A DNA stretch of 32,562 bases, from positions 1-32,562 of the forward strand of contig NZ_JAJSON010000032.1 of the NCBI RefSeq assembly GCF_022410465.1, in the 5' to 3' direction. A program made the translations under genes and the position numbers. Below, piece by piece: positions 8,854 through 16,547 of this stretch (within the stretch, counting starts at the first letter, position 1; each line of letters starts with the position of its first letter). The notes under the pieces were generated by a model. That model had not been told where the DNA came from, did not search any database, and worked only from the letters and a program-made list of their open reading frames with translations. This DNA is from Christiangramia crocea. Its GTDB lineage: Bacteria; Bacteroidota; Bacteroidia; Flavobacteriales; Flavobacteriaceae.

Positions 8854-9990
8854 TTGAAATCCCCTAAAACAGTAATATTAGCATTGGGAAGTAACCTTGG
8901 TGACCGCCAGGCTTACATGCAAAAAGCCCTTCTGCAGATCCATGAAAATATTGGCTGGATCCGGGATATTTCCAGGGTATATGAGACTCCGGCCTGGGGA
9001 TTTGAGGGGAATGCCTTTTTGAATGCCTGTGTTTCGGTTGGTACCAGACTTGAACCACAGGAAATACTTGATAAGCTTTTGCTTGTCGAAACCGAGTTGG
9101 GACGGGAACGATCGGATTCTGAAAATTATCAGAACAGAACCATAGACCTGGATATCCTTCTTTTTGAGGATGAAGTTCTGGATACCCCGGAATTAAAGAT
9201 TCCGCATCCGGGAATTCCAGAAAGGGCCTTTGTTCTAAAACCACTTAATGACATTGCTTCGTCAGAAAAGCATCCCGTGCTTCATAAGAAGATAGGGCAG
9301 TTGCTCGAAGAAACGACCGATGATTCACCGATCTCCGTTGCCGGGATAAAACTGGAGAAGCCCCAGATAGACTATAAATTTCCAGGTTGCAATTATATTG
9401 CTGTAGAAGGAAATATTGGGGCAGGGAAGACCAGTTTTTCCACGATGATCTCACAGGATTTCAATGCGAAACTGGTCCTGGAGCGCTTTAAAGACAATCC
9501 GTTCCTTCCTAAATTCTATGAAAATAAGGACAGGTATGCATTTCCGCTGGAGATGTCTTTCCTGGCCGACCGTTATCAGCAACTTTCAGACGACCTGGCC
9601 CAGTATGACCTTTTTAAGGACTTTGTGATCTCAGATTATGACGTCTTTAAATCTCTCATATTTGCGAGGATCACACTCCATGAAGATGAATATTCTCTTT
9701 ATCACAAGCTTTTTCATCTGATGTATAAGGAACTGGTGAAGCCTGAATTATATATCTACCTGTATCAGAATACTGACAGGCTGCTGGAGAATATCAAAAA
9801 AAGGGGGAGGGATTACGAACAGAATATTCAACCAGATTACCTCTTTGAGATCAATAAGAGCTATCTGAACTTCATGAAATCACAAAGCAATATGAAGGTG
9901 CAGGTGATAGATATTTCCGGGCTTGATTTTGTTTCGAATCGAAAAGATTATTTGTGGCTGCTTTCTGAAATTGATAAAGCTGTTCGCTAG
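8854..9990 (+). CDS. folK: FolK-deoxynucleoside kinase fusion
   Basis: 378 residues in two domains. Residues 1 to about 155 are HPPK, which pyrophosphorylates 6-hydroxymethyl-dihydropterin in folate synthesis: ALGSNLGDR (10-18), TPAWGF (45-50), NRTIDLDIL (94-102) with metal-binding Asp98 and Asp100, then IPHPGIPERAFVL. Residues about 178-378 are a deoxynucleoside kinase: P-loop GNIGAGKTS (186-194), LERF (209-212), ADRYQQL and the SDYDVFKSLIF stretch. The kinase phosphorylates deoxynucleosides in salvage, but specificity cannot be read here. This fusion is known in Flavobacteriia. The start is TTG at 8854, chosen because HPPK residues begin immediately after it. The stop shares CTAG with the stop of the convergent methyltransferase gene. 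Confidence 0.9.
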   Translation: MKSPKTVILALGSNLGDRQAYMQKALLQIHENIGWIRDISRVYETPAWGFEGNAFLNACVSVGTRLEPQEILDKLLLVETELGRERSDSENYQNRTIDLDILLFEDEVLDTPELKIPHPGIPERAFVLKPLNDIASSEKHPVLHKKIGQLLEETTDDSPISVAGIKLEKPQIDYKFPGCNYIAVEGNIGAGKTSFSTMISQDFNAKLVLERFKDNPFLPKFYENKDRYAFPLEMSFLADRYQQLSDDLAQYDLFKDFVISDYDVFKSLIFARITLHEDEYSLYHKLFHLMYKELVKPELYIYLYQNTDRLLENIKKRGRDYEQNIQPDYLFEINKSYLNFMKSQSNMKVQVIDISGLDFVSNRKDYLWLLSEIDKAVR

Positions 9991-10532
9991 GATCTTGCAG
10001 TCTTCATCTTAGAAAACAGGTCCCAGAGAACCACTCCCGTGCTTACTGAGATATTTAAGGAATGTTTACTGCCAAGCTGAGGTATTTCAATTACCCCATC
10101 GCTGGCTGAAACCACTTTTTGCTGTACACCCTTCACCTCATTTCCGAAAATTATGGCGCATATTTCCCCGGGTTTGGGATGAAAATCGTTGAGCATGATG
10201 GCACCTTCGGCCTGTTCAACAGAGTAGACCTTTATCCCGTCACGTTTCAATTTCTCTATAAGTTCCAGTGTGTTTTCCACATACTCCCAGCTAACCGTTT
10301 CTGTGGCTCCAAGAGCGGTCTTTTGAATGTCTTTGTGAGGTGGTTTTGCTGTGATCCCGCAGAGGTAGATCTTTTTTATCAGGAATGCGTCGGCCGTGCG
10401 GAATACGGAACCTATATTATTAAGGCTTCGTACGTTATCAAGAATAACTATTATCGGGGTCTTTTCAGCTTGTTTAAACTCCTCTACACTTTTCCGGTCA
10501 AGTTCGCTGTTTCTAAGTTTCCTCTTGTTCAT
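9987..10532 (-). CDS. SpoU/TrmH family RNA 2'-O-methyltransferase
   Basis: 181 residues carrying the three SPOUT motifs in order: motif 1 NNIGSVFRTADAF (38-50), motif 2 IIFGNEVKGV (127-136) and motif 3 IEIPQLGSKHSLNISVSTGV (148-167), which form the trefoil-knot AdoMet site. It is a short, single-domain member without the N-terminal substrate-binding domain of RlmB, more like TrmL/TrmH. The target tRNA or rRNA position cannot be decided. It is convergent with folK, the two stop codons overlapping in the palindrome CTAG. Confidence 0.88.
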   Translation of the reverse strand: MNKRKLRNSELDRKSVEEFKQAEKTPIIVILDNVRSLNNIGSVFRTADAFLIKKIYLCGITAKPPHKDIQKTALGATETVSWEYVENTLELIEKLKRDGIKVYSVEQAEGAIMLNDFHPKPGEICAIIFGNEVKGVQQKVVSASDGVIEIPQLGSKHSLNISVSTGVVLWDLFSKMKTARS

Positions 10533-10736
10533 GGCACAAAAATAGGAAATTGCAGGTTTTCTTTCTTTTTAGTTTAAAATACTGAAAGTCAATATTTTGA
10601 ATAATTTTACTAAATTAGAATTAATATATTTCTCCCCGATTCTCCCTTAAGAACTTCTGTCTTTCCTGCAAAGGGATGCTTATGGTTAAAAGTCTTTGTA
10701 AATACAAATTCAATTATAACTAAAACCATCAGAATT

Positions 10737-11168
10737 ATGAGAAGTTTAAAGTATTTATTAGTCCTAATTTTTTTAATGGCTGGTATGCAATACACCGGTG
10801 CCCAGGAAATGAGCGCGAAGAAATATGACAACCCTAACTGGGTACAAATGGTATATATTAAATTCAAACCTATGAAAAAGGATCCGGCAATGGGTATCAT
10901 ACAGGAGTATTTCGCGAAGGCCGATCAAAATGCCGGGATAGAAGCGCCAACGGTTTATCATTTTGCTACCGGAGATTATGATATGCTGGTAGTATGGGAA
11001 ATGGAAGAAGGTATAGAAACCTTGAATTATGAAATGACTCCCAATGATGCAAAATGGATGAATGAAATGGCAAAACTGGCGGGTAGTCCTGATAAAGCCA
11101 TGTCCAAAATGGATGAATTCTTTACTTATGTTGATCTCTGGGAGACGAGTATAGCCAGAAAGGAATGA
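10737..11168 (+). CDS. Small exported protein, dimeric alpha-beta barrel-like
   Basis: 143 residues. A clear signal peptide MRSLKYLLVLIFLMAGMQYT ends near GAQ. The mature part has WVQMVYIKFKPM, a helix of about 20 residues (AMGIIQEYFAKADQNAGI), then TVYHFATGDYDMLVVWEM and a second helical stretch ending with FFTYVDLWETS. This beta-alpha-beta order resembles a ferredoxin-like/dimeric alpha-beta barrel unit. I do not recognise a named family and no catalytic residues stand out. It is probably periplasmic. It stands alone between a SpoU gene and an S9 peptidase and has its own terminator. The exported protein at 15560 has a similar architecture. Confidence 0.7.
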   Translation: MRSLKYLLVLIFLMAGMQYTGAQEMSAKKYDNPNWVQMVYIKFKPMKKDPAMGIIQEYFAKADQNAGIEAPTVYHFATGDYDMLVVWEMEEGIETLNYEMTPNDAKWMNEMAKLAGSPDKAMSKMDEFFTYVDLWETSIARKE

Positions 11169-11201
11169 TGTTTTTATATAGAAAACATGGGATAATTAGT
11201 A

Positions 11202-11237
11202 AAACAGATCAGCTAAAAAGAGCTGATCTGTTTTTTT
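11202..11237 (+). terminator. Rho-independent terminator
   Basis: AAACAGATCAGCT (11202-11214), six-base loop, then the exact reverse complement AGCTGATCTGTTT running into a T tract. A 13-bp perfect stem, 34 bases after the small exported protein's stop. Confidence 0.9.
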
Positions 11238-11277
11238 AATAAAAATCATTAGATTTAAGTAAACCAAATATCCTGTT

Positions 11278-13314
11278 ATGAAACATATCAAATTACTGTT
11301 AACATTCCTCTTTATTTTTTCTTTCTCCTATTCCCAAACTACTTCACAAACCACCTCTGAATTACAGCTGCTGGATATTTTTGATTATGAATATGTCTCC
11401 GATCCGCAGATATCCCCTGATGGTAAAAAGATAGTTTATGTGAGGAATTTTAAGGATATAATGACAGATAAAAACCTGTCTAATCTCTGGATTGTTAATT
11501 CCGATGGTTCTCAAAACCGCCCGCTTACCTCCGGTAATCAGAACGATTTTTCACCGCGCTGGTCGCCCGACGGAAGAAAACTGGTCTTTAGGTCTAATAT
11601 GGAGGACGATAAAATGAAGCTGTATCTCATGTGGCTGGATACAAGGGAAGTGTTTCCTCTCACCAACACACCCCAGAGCCCCGGAAATATTAGCTGGTCT
11701 AATGATGGCAAATATTTAGCATTTAGTATGTTCGTTCCGGATAAAACAGATCCGTTTATTAAACTTCCTTCAAAACCTGAAGGCGCAAAATGGAATGATC
11801 CGCCAAAATTTATAGATGAACTTAATTACCGCGGCGATGGACAGGGTTACTTAAAAACAGGCTATGATCAGATATTTATTCTTTCAACCGATGGCGGTAC
11901 GCCCCGGCAGCTTACTTTTTCAGAATATGATCACGGTAACCCGGTATGGTCTGCAGATGACAAGAAGCTGTACTTTTCGGCCAATCTAAGGGAAGATGCC
12001 GATTTTCAGCCTTTGAATTCGGAGATATATGAGCTAAGCCTAAGTTCGGGAGAAGTTAAGCCTCTTACCGACAGGGTGGGGCCAGATTATAGTCCGGTGG
12101 TCTCTCCAAACGAAAACACTATTGCCTATCTGGGCTTTGATGATGAGTTCCAGGGCTATCAGATAAATGATATATATATTATGGATGCCACAGGCGGCGA
12201 GCCTGAGAAGATTTCCGGGGAATTTGACCGGGATATTCAGAATATCCAGTGGGATGGAAAAGGCAAAGGCTTATTTTTCCAGTATGATGATCATGGTGAT
12301 ACAAAAATAGCATATATAGACCTTAATGGAAAGACCAGGGTGGTGGCTGAAAATTTAGGCGGACTTTCCCTCGGCCGACCCTATAACGCAGCCACTTTTT
12401 CGGTTTCTGAAGGTGGAGACCTGGCCTATACTTATGGTACCGCGCTGAACCCTGCCGATCTTGCCTTTCATGATGGCAGAAAGATGAAGCGTATCACAAA
12501 TCTTAACGAAGATCTTTTTTCTTTCAGGAATTTAGGAAAAGTGGAGGAGATCACCTGGAATTCTTCGTATGACGATAGGGAGATACAGGGCTGGCTGGTA
12601 ACTCCGCCAGACTTTGATCCGGATAAGAAATATCCGTTCATCCTGGAAATTCATGGGGGACCTTTTGCCAGTTATGGTTCCGTCTATTCAGCCGAGATAC
12701 AGGCTTTCGCAGCTGCCGGTTATGTGGTGCTGTACTCCAATCCCAGAGGAAGTTCGGGTTATGGCGCTGAATTTGGAAACCTAATACACCATGACTACCC
12801 CAATCACGATTATGAAGATCTGATGAGTGGAGTGGATGCCGTACTAGAAAAAGGCTTTGTGGATGAAGAAAATCTTTTTGTTACCGGTGGAAGTGGTGGC
12901 GGAGTGCTTACCGCATGGATCGTGGGTAAGACCGACAGGTTTAAGGCGGCTGTGGTCGCGAAGCCTGTGATTAACTGGTACAGTTTCGTTTTATATGCCG
13001 ATGGTCCAGGCTTCTTCAGCAAATACTGGTTTCCTAACAAACCATGGGAAGATCCGGAGCCTTATCTGAAAAGATCACCTCTAACCTATGTGGGGAATGT
13101 CACTACACCCACTATGTTATTGACAGGAGAAGAAGATTATCGTACTCCCATCGCCGAATCTGAACAATTCTATTCGGCACTTAAACTTGAAGGGGTTGAA
13201 ACAGCAATGGTGAGGATCCCGGGAGCCTCACATGGGATAGCGAACAAACCGAGTAATCTTATTGCCAAGATCGCTGCTATTCTGGCATGGTTTGATAAGT
13301 ATAAGGATGAATAA
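11278..13314 (+). CDS. S9 family (prolyl oligopeptidase-type) exported peptidase
   Basis: 678 residues. A signal peptide ends near YSQ (residue 20). An N-terminal beta-propeller follows, shown by repeated PD40-like blades such as ISPDGKKIVYVRN, SPRWSPDGRKLVF, NISWSNDGKYLAFS and NPVWSADDKKLYFSA. The C-terminal alpha/beta hydrolase begins near EIQGWLVTPPDF and has the oxyanion-type EIHGGPFASYG, the nucleophile elbow GGSGGG (Ser539), Asp620 in TGEEDYRTP and His652 in GASHG. The triad is complete. The elbow has Gly where many S9C members have Tyr (GGSYGG). It should cleave short peptides in the periplasm. It follows a strong terminator, so it needs its own promoter, which I could not pinpoint. 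Confidence 0.9.
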   Translation: MKHIKLLLTFLFIFSFSYSQTTSQTTSELQLLDIFDYEYVSDPQISPDGKKIVYVRNFKDIMTDKNLSNLWIVNSDGSQNRPLTSGNQNDFSPRWSPDGRKLVFRSNMEDDKMKLYLMWLDTREVFPLTNTPQSPGNISWSNDGKYLAFSMFVPDKTDPFIKLPSKPEGAKWNDPPKFIDELNYRGDGQGYLKTGYDQIFILSTDGGTPRQLTFSEYDHGNPVWSADDKKLYFSANLREDADFQPLNSEIYELSLSSGEVKPLTDRVGPDYSPVVSPNENTIAYLGFDDEFQGYQINDIYIMDATGGEPEKISGEFDRDIQNIQWDGKGKGLFFQYDDHGDTKIAYIDLNGKTRVVAENLGGLSLGRPYNAATFSVSEGGDLAYTYGTALNPADLAFHDGRKMKRITNLNEDLFSFRNLGKVEEITWNSSYDDREIQGWLVTPPDFDPDKKYPFILEIHGGPFASYGSVYSAEIQAFAAAGYVVLYSNPRGSSGYGAEFGNLIHHDYPNHDYEDLMSGVDAVLEKGFVDEENLFVTGGSGGGVLTAWIVGKTDRFKAAVVAKPVINWYSFVLYADGPGFFSKYWFPNKPWEDPEPYLKRSPLTYVGNVTTPTMLLTGEEDYRTPIAESEQFYSALKLEGVETAMVRIPGASHGIANKPSNLIAKIAAILAWFDKYKDE

Positions 13315-13370
13315 AACAGGGTTTACCGAATTCCTCAAAAGAAAAATCTGTAATAATCAATCATAAAAAT

Positions 13371-13706
13371 ATGCACGTGGGAAAAAATCGATGGACCAGA
13401 ACAGAGCTGGAGATTTACATTCTGCTGCTCTGTGCCAATGCCGATTCTGTGGAAACTCCTGTGGAACTCAGGCTTATCAGTTCTAATGTAGATGAGAAAA
13501 GCTTCGAAAAGATCTACAACGAATTTTGGAAGGATTCCGAAGAAGAAAGGCTGGAAAAAATTGAAGATGCAATCGCTGTAAATGATTTTTCTCATAAGGA
13601 ACTCATTAAGCTGAAAAGGGAAATTCGTGAAATTTTCTTTTCAGACCATCAGTTCAGTATGATGGAACGAAATCTTGACAAGATATTGAACAATATGCTT
13701 TATTAA
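13371..13706 (+). CDS. Small all-helical protein, possibly TerB-like
   Basis: 111 residues, rich in Glu, Lys and Leu, with no signal peptide. It reads as four or five helices: a start WTRTELEIYILLLCANAD, a central KIYNEFWKDSEEERLEKIED, and FSHKELIKLKREIREIFFSD towards the end. Length and the alternating pattern of an acidic helix followed by EL..L are reminiscent of TerB-like domains, but I cannot confirm this by eye and give no function. The start at 13371 is the only ATG near the beginning of the helical region. It lies 56 bases after the S9 peptidase and immediately before the truncated GIY-YIG remnant. Confidence 0.65.
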   Translation: MHVGKNRWTRTELEIYILLLCANADSVETPVELRLISSNVDEKSFEKIYNEFWKDSEEERLEKIEDAIAVNDFSHKELIKLKREIREIFFSDHQFSMMERNLDKILNNMLY

Positions 13707-13714
13707 GTATTCTC

Positions 13715-13954
13715 AATAATTTGGAACGGAGAATGTTCGAGCATACAAATCAACTTAATGAAGGTTTTAACAAAAAATATGGCCTTAATCGATTGGTCTA
13801 TTTCGAGACATTTCAATATATAAATGATGCTATCAAAAGAGAGAAAAATATGAAAAAGTGGAAACGCGAATGGAAAATAAACCTAATTGAGGAAAAAAAT
13901 CCACGCTGGAGTGATCTGGCAAAGGAATGGCCAAACCACGAATTGGAATTATAG
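13715..13954 (+). pseudogene. 5'-truncated GIY-YIG nuclease remnant
   Basis: The frame reads NNLERRMFEH, then YGLNRLVYFE, AIKREKNMKKWKRE, KINLIEEKNPRWSDLAKEW. This matches the second half of single-domain GIY-YIG proteins, including the catalytic Arg region (NNLERR) and the Glu in AIKRE. The N-terminal strands that carry GIY and YIG are absent. The homology starts only eight bases after the stop of the previous gene, so the 5' third was removed by a deletion or insertion junction at about 13707-13715. A TTG at 13721 could start a 77-residue product, but without the first strands it should not be active. A perfect palindrome follows 14 bases after its stop. Confidence 0.75.
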
Positions 13955-13968
13955 AAACCAAAAAATGG

Positions 13969-13988
13969 ATTCCTGCCTGCGCAGGAAT
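13969..13988. repeat. REP-like palindrome ATTCCTGC-N4-GCAGGAAT
   Basis: Eight-base perfect arms with a CTGC loop. The same arms with a GAAG loop occur at 15176-15195. It lies between the GIY-YIG remnant and the DUF6090 gene, and its right arm begins the stretch duplicated at 15238-15316. Confidence 0.8.
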
Positions 13989-14053
13989 GGCAGGATACAT
14001 TAATCATGATCAAATTCTTCAGACATATCCGTCGGCGATTACTTCGTGAAAAC
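13975..14053 (+). repeat. Copy A of 79-base duplicated hairpin arm plus DUF6090 head
   Basis: Aligns without gaps to 15238-15316 at roughly 82% by eye. It runs from the inner part of the palindrome through CAGGATACATTAATCATG and the first 16 codons of the DUF6090 gene. Confidence 0.75.
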
Positions 14054-14923
14054 AGGTTCACCCGATACCTTATTTATGCCATTGGGGAGATCATCCTGGT
14101 TGTGATCGGAATTCTCATTGCCCTTCAAATCAATAACTGGAATGAAACAAGGCAAAATGAAGCAAAGGTTCGGAAACTTCTTCGAAAAATTCAAAATGAT
14201 ATTGAGGACGACGTCGCTATCATCCAGGACAACATTCCTTATTATGCTCGTAAAGATTCTATAGGTTATATGGTATTAAATGACCTCCTGAGTCCGGAAG
14301 AATATCAAAATCCTGAATTTGATGAACTTCATTATCTGGCCCTTGAGCTTATACCTATGAATATGAAAAGTGTGGGTTATGACAATTTAAGAGCTGCACA
14401 ATTCATCATTCCTGAGGATTATGATACCATAGTTGAAAACCTGATTTATCAATACGAGGACCTTTTAAAGGTACTTCAACGAACCCACGAGTTTCTATTG
14501 GAGGATGTAAGAAGCAATAAGGATTATCTCTATAAAACTTATGATTGGTATTCCAGTACCCAACCTAATTACCTTAATGAAGATAGAATAGACTATTTAC
14601 TCAATAATATCCGATATAAGGGAATGGTGCGGAAGTATTTAGATGCAAGTACTAATGAGTATATAAGACGAGCCACGAGTTACTTGGAAACTGCATTGGA
14701 AAATTATGAGGATATAAATCAGGTTCTGGGAGAAAAAAATAAAATGAGCTTGATGTATGATGCCTCTGCATTAGAAGAAAGATTTTTAGGGGAATATAAA
14801 ATCGTATCTGGGGATACAATTGATGTTTACTCAGATGGAGGCAGGTTTTATCTCCAGGGAGAAAGATTGCACCCCTTATTCCCCTATGCCAAGGACAAGT
14901 TTTTTCTAGGGATAATTATTTGA
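14006..14923 (+). CDS. DUF6090 family membrane protein, apparent frameshift near 3' end
   Basis: 305 residues in the uninterrupted frame. The start MIKFFRHIRRRLLRENRFTR and the single membrane helix in YAIGEIILVVIGILIALQIN followed by NWNE are the hallmark of DUF6090 proteins. The rest is a soluble helical region, then from about LEERFLGEYKIVSGD a beta-rich module. In this frame translation ends KDKFFLGIII at 14923. One base shift at the six-T run 14900-14905 lets the reading continue as SRDNYLRFHTRGDSICLY and EGGRKPVGVKIK to a TGA at 15007-15009, giving a natural C-terminus. I infer either a lost T in nature, a sequence error, or slippage. Family function is unknown. The upstream segment and the first 16 codons are duplicated at 15238. 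Confidence 0.8.
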   Translation: MIKFFRHIRRRLLRENRFTRYLIYAIGEIILVVIGILIALQINNWNETRQNEAKVRKLLRKIQNDIEDDVAIIQDNIPYYARKDSIGYMVLNDLLSPEEYQNPEFDELHYLALELIPMNMKSVGYDNLRAAQFIIPEDYDTIVENLIYQYEDLLKVLQRTHEFLLEDVRSNKDYLYKTYDWYSSTQPNYLNEDRIDYLLNNIRYKGMVRKYLDASTNEYIRRATSYLETALENYEDINQVLGEKNKMSLMYDASALEERFLGEYKIVSGDTIDVYSDGGRFYLQGERLHPLFPYAKDKFFLGIII

Positions 14924-15009
14924 GATTCCACACGCGTGGAGATAGTATCTGTTTATACGCAACAACCTATGAGGGGGGTAGAAAACCTGTGGGAGTTAAG
15001 ATAAAGTGA
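14907..15009 (+). pseudogene. Out-of-frame 3' end of the DUF6090 gene
   Basis: Read one frame off from the gene before it, this stretch encodes DNYLRFHTRGDSICLY, then EGGRKPVGVKIK and a TGA. The sense continues the beta-rich C-terminal module seen before the poly-T run and stops cleanly, so it is very likely the displaced end of the same gene. Confidence 0.7.
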
Positions 15010-15034
15010 GATCATTGTTGAAGTCATTGTAGTT

Positions 15035-15086
15035 ATGTTTAAATTCTTTTGCCAAATATGCAGTGATTTCTCCGTGAAAACAGGGT
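15035..15086 (+). pseudogene. Decayed DUF6090 5' fragment (copy C)
   Basis: ATGTTTAAATTCTTTTG, then CAGTGATTTCTCCGTGAAAA, line up with the first 17 codons of the DUF6090 gene, ending in the same GTGAAAACAGG. It is one base shorter, so the frame is lost. Nothing recognisable follows. Confidence 0.55.
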
Positions 15087-15175
15087 CGCGAGATCTCCCA
15101 TCTTTAGCCTTGAATTAATGGATATTGTGATAAACCTTAGCTAATTCTTTGACTTCTCCGGCACGATGTTTAGTC

Positions 15176-15195
15176 ATTCCTGCGAAGGCAGGAAT
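15176..15195. repeat. REP-like palindrome ATTCCTGC-GAAG-GCAGGAAT
   Basis: Second copy of the palindrome at 13969-13988, with identical arms and a different loop, flanked by GTC and CCA. Confidence 0.8.
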
Positions 15196-15237
15196 CCACA
15201 AAATATTCAATATGCTTCATAAAAATGTTCATACCCA

Positions 15238-15358
15238 GCCTGTGCAGTAATAACAGGATAGATTAATCATGAACAAATTCTTTAGTAATATCTGCCGGCG
15301 ACTCCTTCGTGAAAACGGCCGTGCTCTTTATAACAGATTTTCAGGTAGTTTATCCTGA
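15238..15358 (+). pseudogene. Truncated DUF6090 head (copy B)
   Basis: 15238-15316 repeats 13975-14053 without gaps. From the ATG at 15269 it encodes MNKFFSNICRRLLREN, then runs into unrelated sequence and stops at 15356-15358 after 29 codons. The membrane helix that should follow is absent, so the copy ends abruptly after codon 16. Confidence 0.75.
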
Positions 15359-15559
15359 ATATTTTCATAAGACGTACATTTTCAATAAATTAAACCTTTC
15401 TGACACCTGTCCCATCAGAAGTTCCCAATCTCTTTTTGAATTATAAGCTCTGCCCGTTAGATGGTTTGCCTAACTAATCTCTTTTGCTATTTCTCACCAG
15501 CCCCGGGTGATCGATTATGAAATACTAATGATCAAATATTAACTAAAAACCAACTAATT

Positions 15560-16291
15560 ATGAAAAGACTGATCGTTTTATTACTAATAATGCCATTCCT
15601 GGGGTTCTCTCAGGAAGAGGATAGCCGTATCATGCATATGTGGGAACTAACAATCAAGGCTAACCAGGGACAGAAGTTCCAGGAAGGGATGAAAAAGTGG
15701 AAAGACTGTTATCTTGAAAACGAAGGGGTTGATTCCTGGAACGTATGGAACCGGGTTCAGGGCGTTGGAAACGTGGTGGCGGTAACCCTTTATATGGATA
15801 AATGGGCAGAGATGGACGAGGACAATGATGAAGCCGGGCAGACCTGCAGCTCCATATTTCAGACAGATGTTTTTCCCTATGTGGAGAAAATGGAGCATCA
15901 TATCGCTACCACAATCCCCGAGTTTAGTCGTAGCCAGGGAGACAGACCCAAGCTTGTTAATGTAGTTTACTTTAAGGTCAACAATTCTCCCGAATTTACA
16001 TCTGTGGTAAAGGATGTAAGCTCTACTTTCATGGAATCCAGTGAGAACGCTGGTGGTTTCTGGTATGATTTTGTTGGAGGCGGTCCTGACTCTCCACATT
16101 ATATGGTCGCAGCGCCTTTAAATAAATTTGCAGATTTAGATGAGAACCGGGATGGACCATGGCAGGCTTATGAGAAAAAACACGGAAAAGCCAAAACGGA
16201 ATCTACACGTAATAGGTTCCGTGAATCTGTAGATGAAATCTGGTCATATATGTATAAGCTGAATACAGAACTAAGCAGGGATCCTGAATAG
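15560..16291 (+). CDS. Exported protein with two barrel-like halves
   Basis: 243 residues. Signal peptide MKRLIVLLLIMPFLGFSQ. The mature part looks like two beta-alpha-beta units. The first has MHMWELTIKANQGQKFQEGM and then VWNRVQGVGNVVAVTLYMD. The second has LVNVVYFKVNNSPEFTSVVK and then PHYMVAAPLNKFADLDE. This is the layout of a duplicated ferredoxin-like or dimeric alpha-beta barrel protein, here as an internal tandem. No enzyme motif is apparent and I do not recognise a named family. It is followed by the long-hairpin element, which probably terminates its transcript. The exported protein at 10737 shares the overall design with one unit. Confidence 0.7.
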   Translation: MKRLIVLLLIMPFLGFSQEEDSRIMHMWELTIKANQGQKFQEGMKKWKDCYLENEGVDSWNVWNRVQGVGNVVAVTLYMDKWAEMDEDNDEAGQTCSSIFQTDVFPYVEKMEHHIATTIPEFSRSQGDRPKLVNVVYFKVNNSPEFTSVVKDVSSTFMESSENAGGFWYDFVGGGPDSPHYMVAAPLNKFADLDENRDGPWQAYEKKHGKAKTESTRNRFRESVDEIWSYMYKLNTELSRDPE

Positions 16292-16310
16292 TTTAAGAAT
16301 TTCTGAATTT

Positions 16311-16459
16311 AAAGAGGCTGTCTAAAAAGTCAAAAACGTCATCCTGTTCCGATAGCTATCGGAATTATCTCAGGATATTAACTAATTGAAAATCAATATC
16401 AATTAAAAGCTGAACCAAGTTCAGCTTGACGAAATAGGGGCTTTTTAGACAGCCTCTTT
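16311..16459. mobile_element. 149-bp MITE-like long-hairpin element
   Basis: 19-bp perfect terminal inverted repeats: AAAGAGGCTGTCTAAAAAG at 16311-16329 and its exact reverse complement at 16441-16459. The interior carries CCGATAGCTATCGG (16350-16363) and an AGCTGAACC/GTTCAGCT hairpin. There is no coding capacity. It lies 19 bases after the previous stop and the right end leads into TTT, so it can also serve as a terminator. I see no clear target-site duplication. Confidence 0.75.
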
Positions 16460-16547
16460 TTTGTTGAAAATTAAATATGATTTAAGAAGGATTCCGTAAC
16501 CGACGCTTCTTGTTTGGCGTCTATGCAGATATAACCAATTTTAAATC

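Larger units (their letters stand above)
15010..15559. other. 550-base gene-free patch of decayed DUF6090 heads and hairpins
   Basis: No intact gene is visible. It contains a frameshifted DUF6090 head near 15035-15086, a REP-like hairpin at 15176-15195, a second head at 15269-15316 with a 29-codon remnant to 15358, and about 200 bases before the next gene in which I see only AT-rich sequence and a probable promoter region. Confidence 0.7.
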
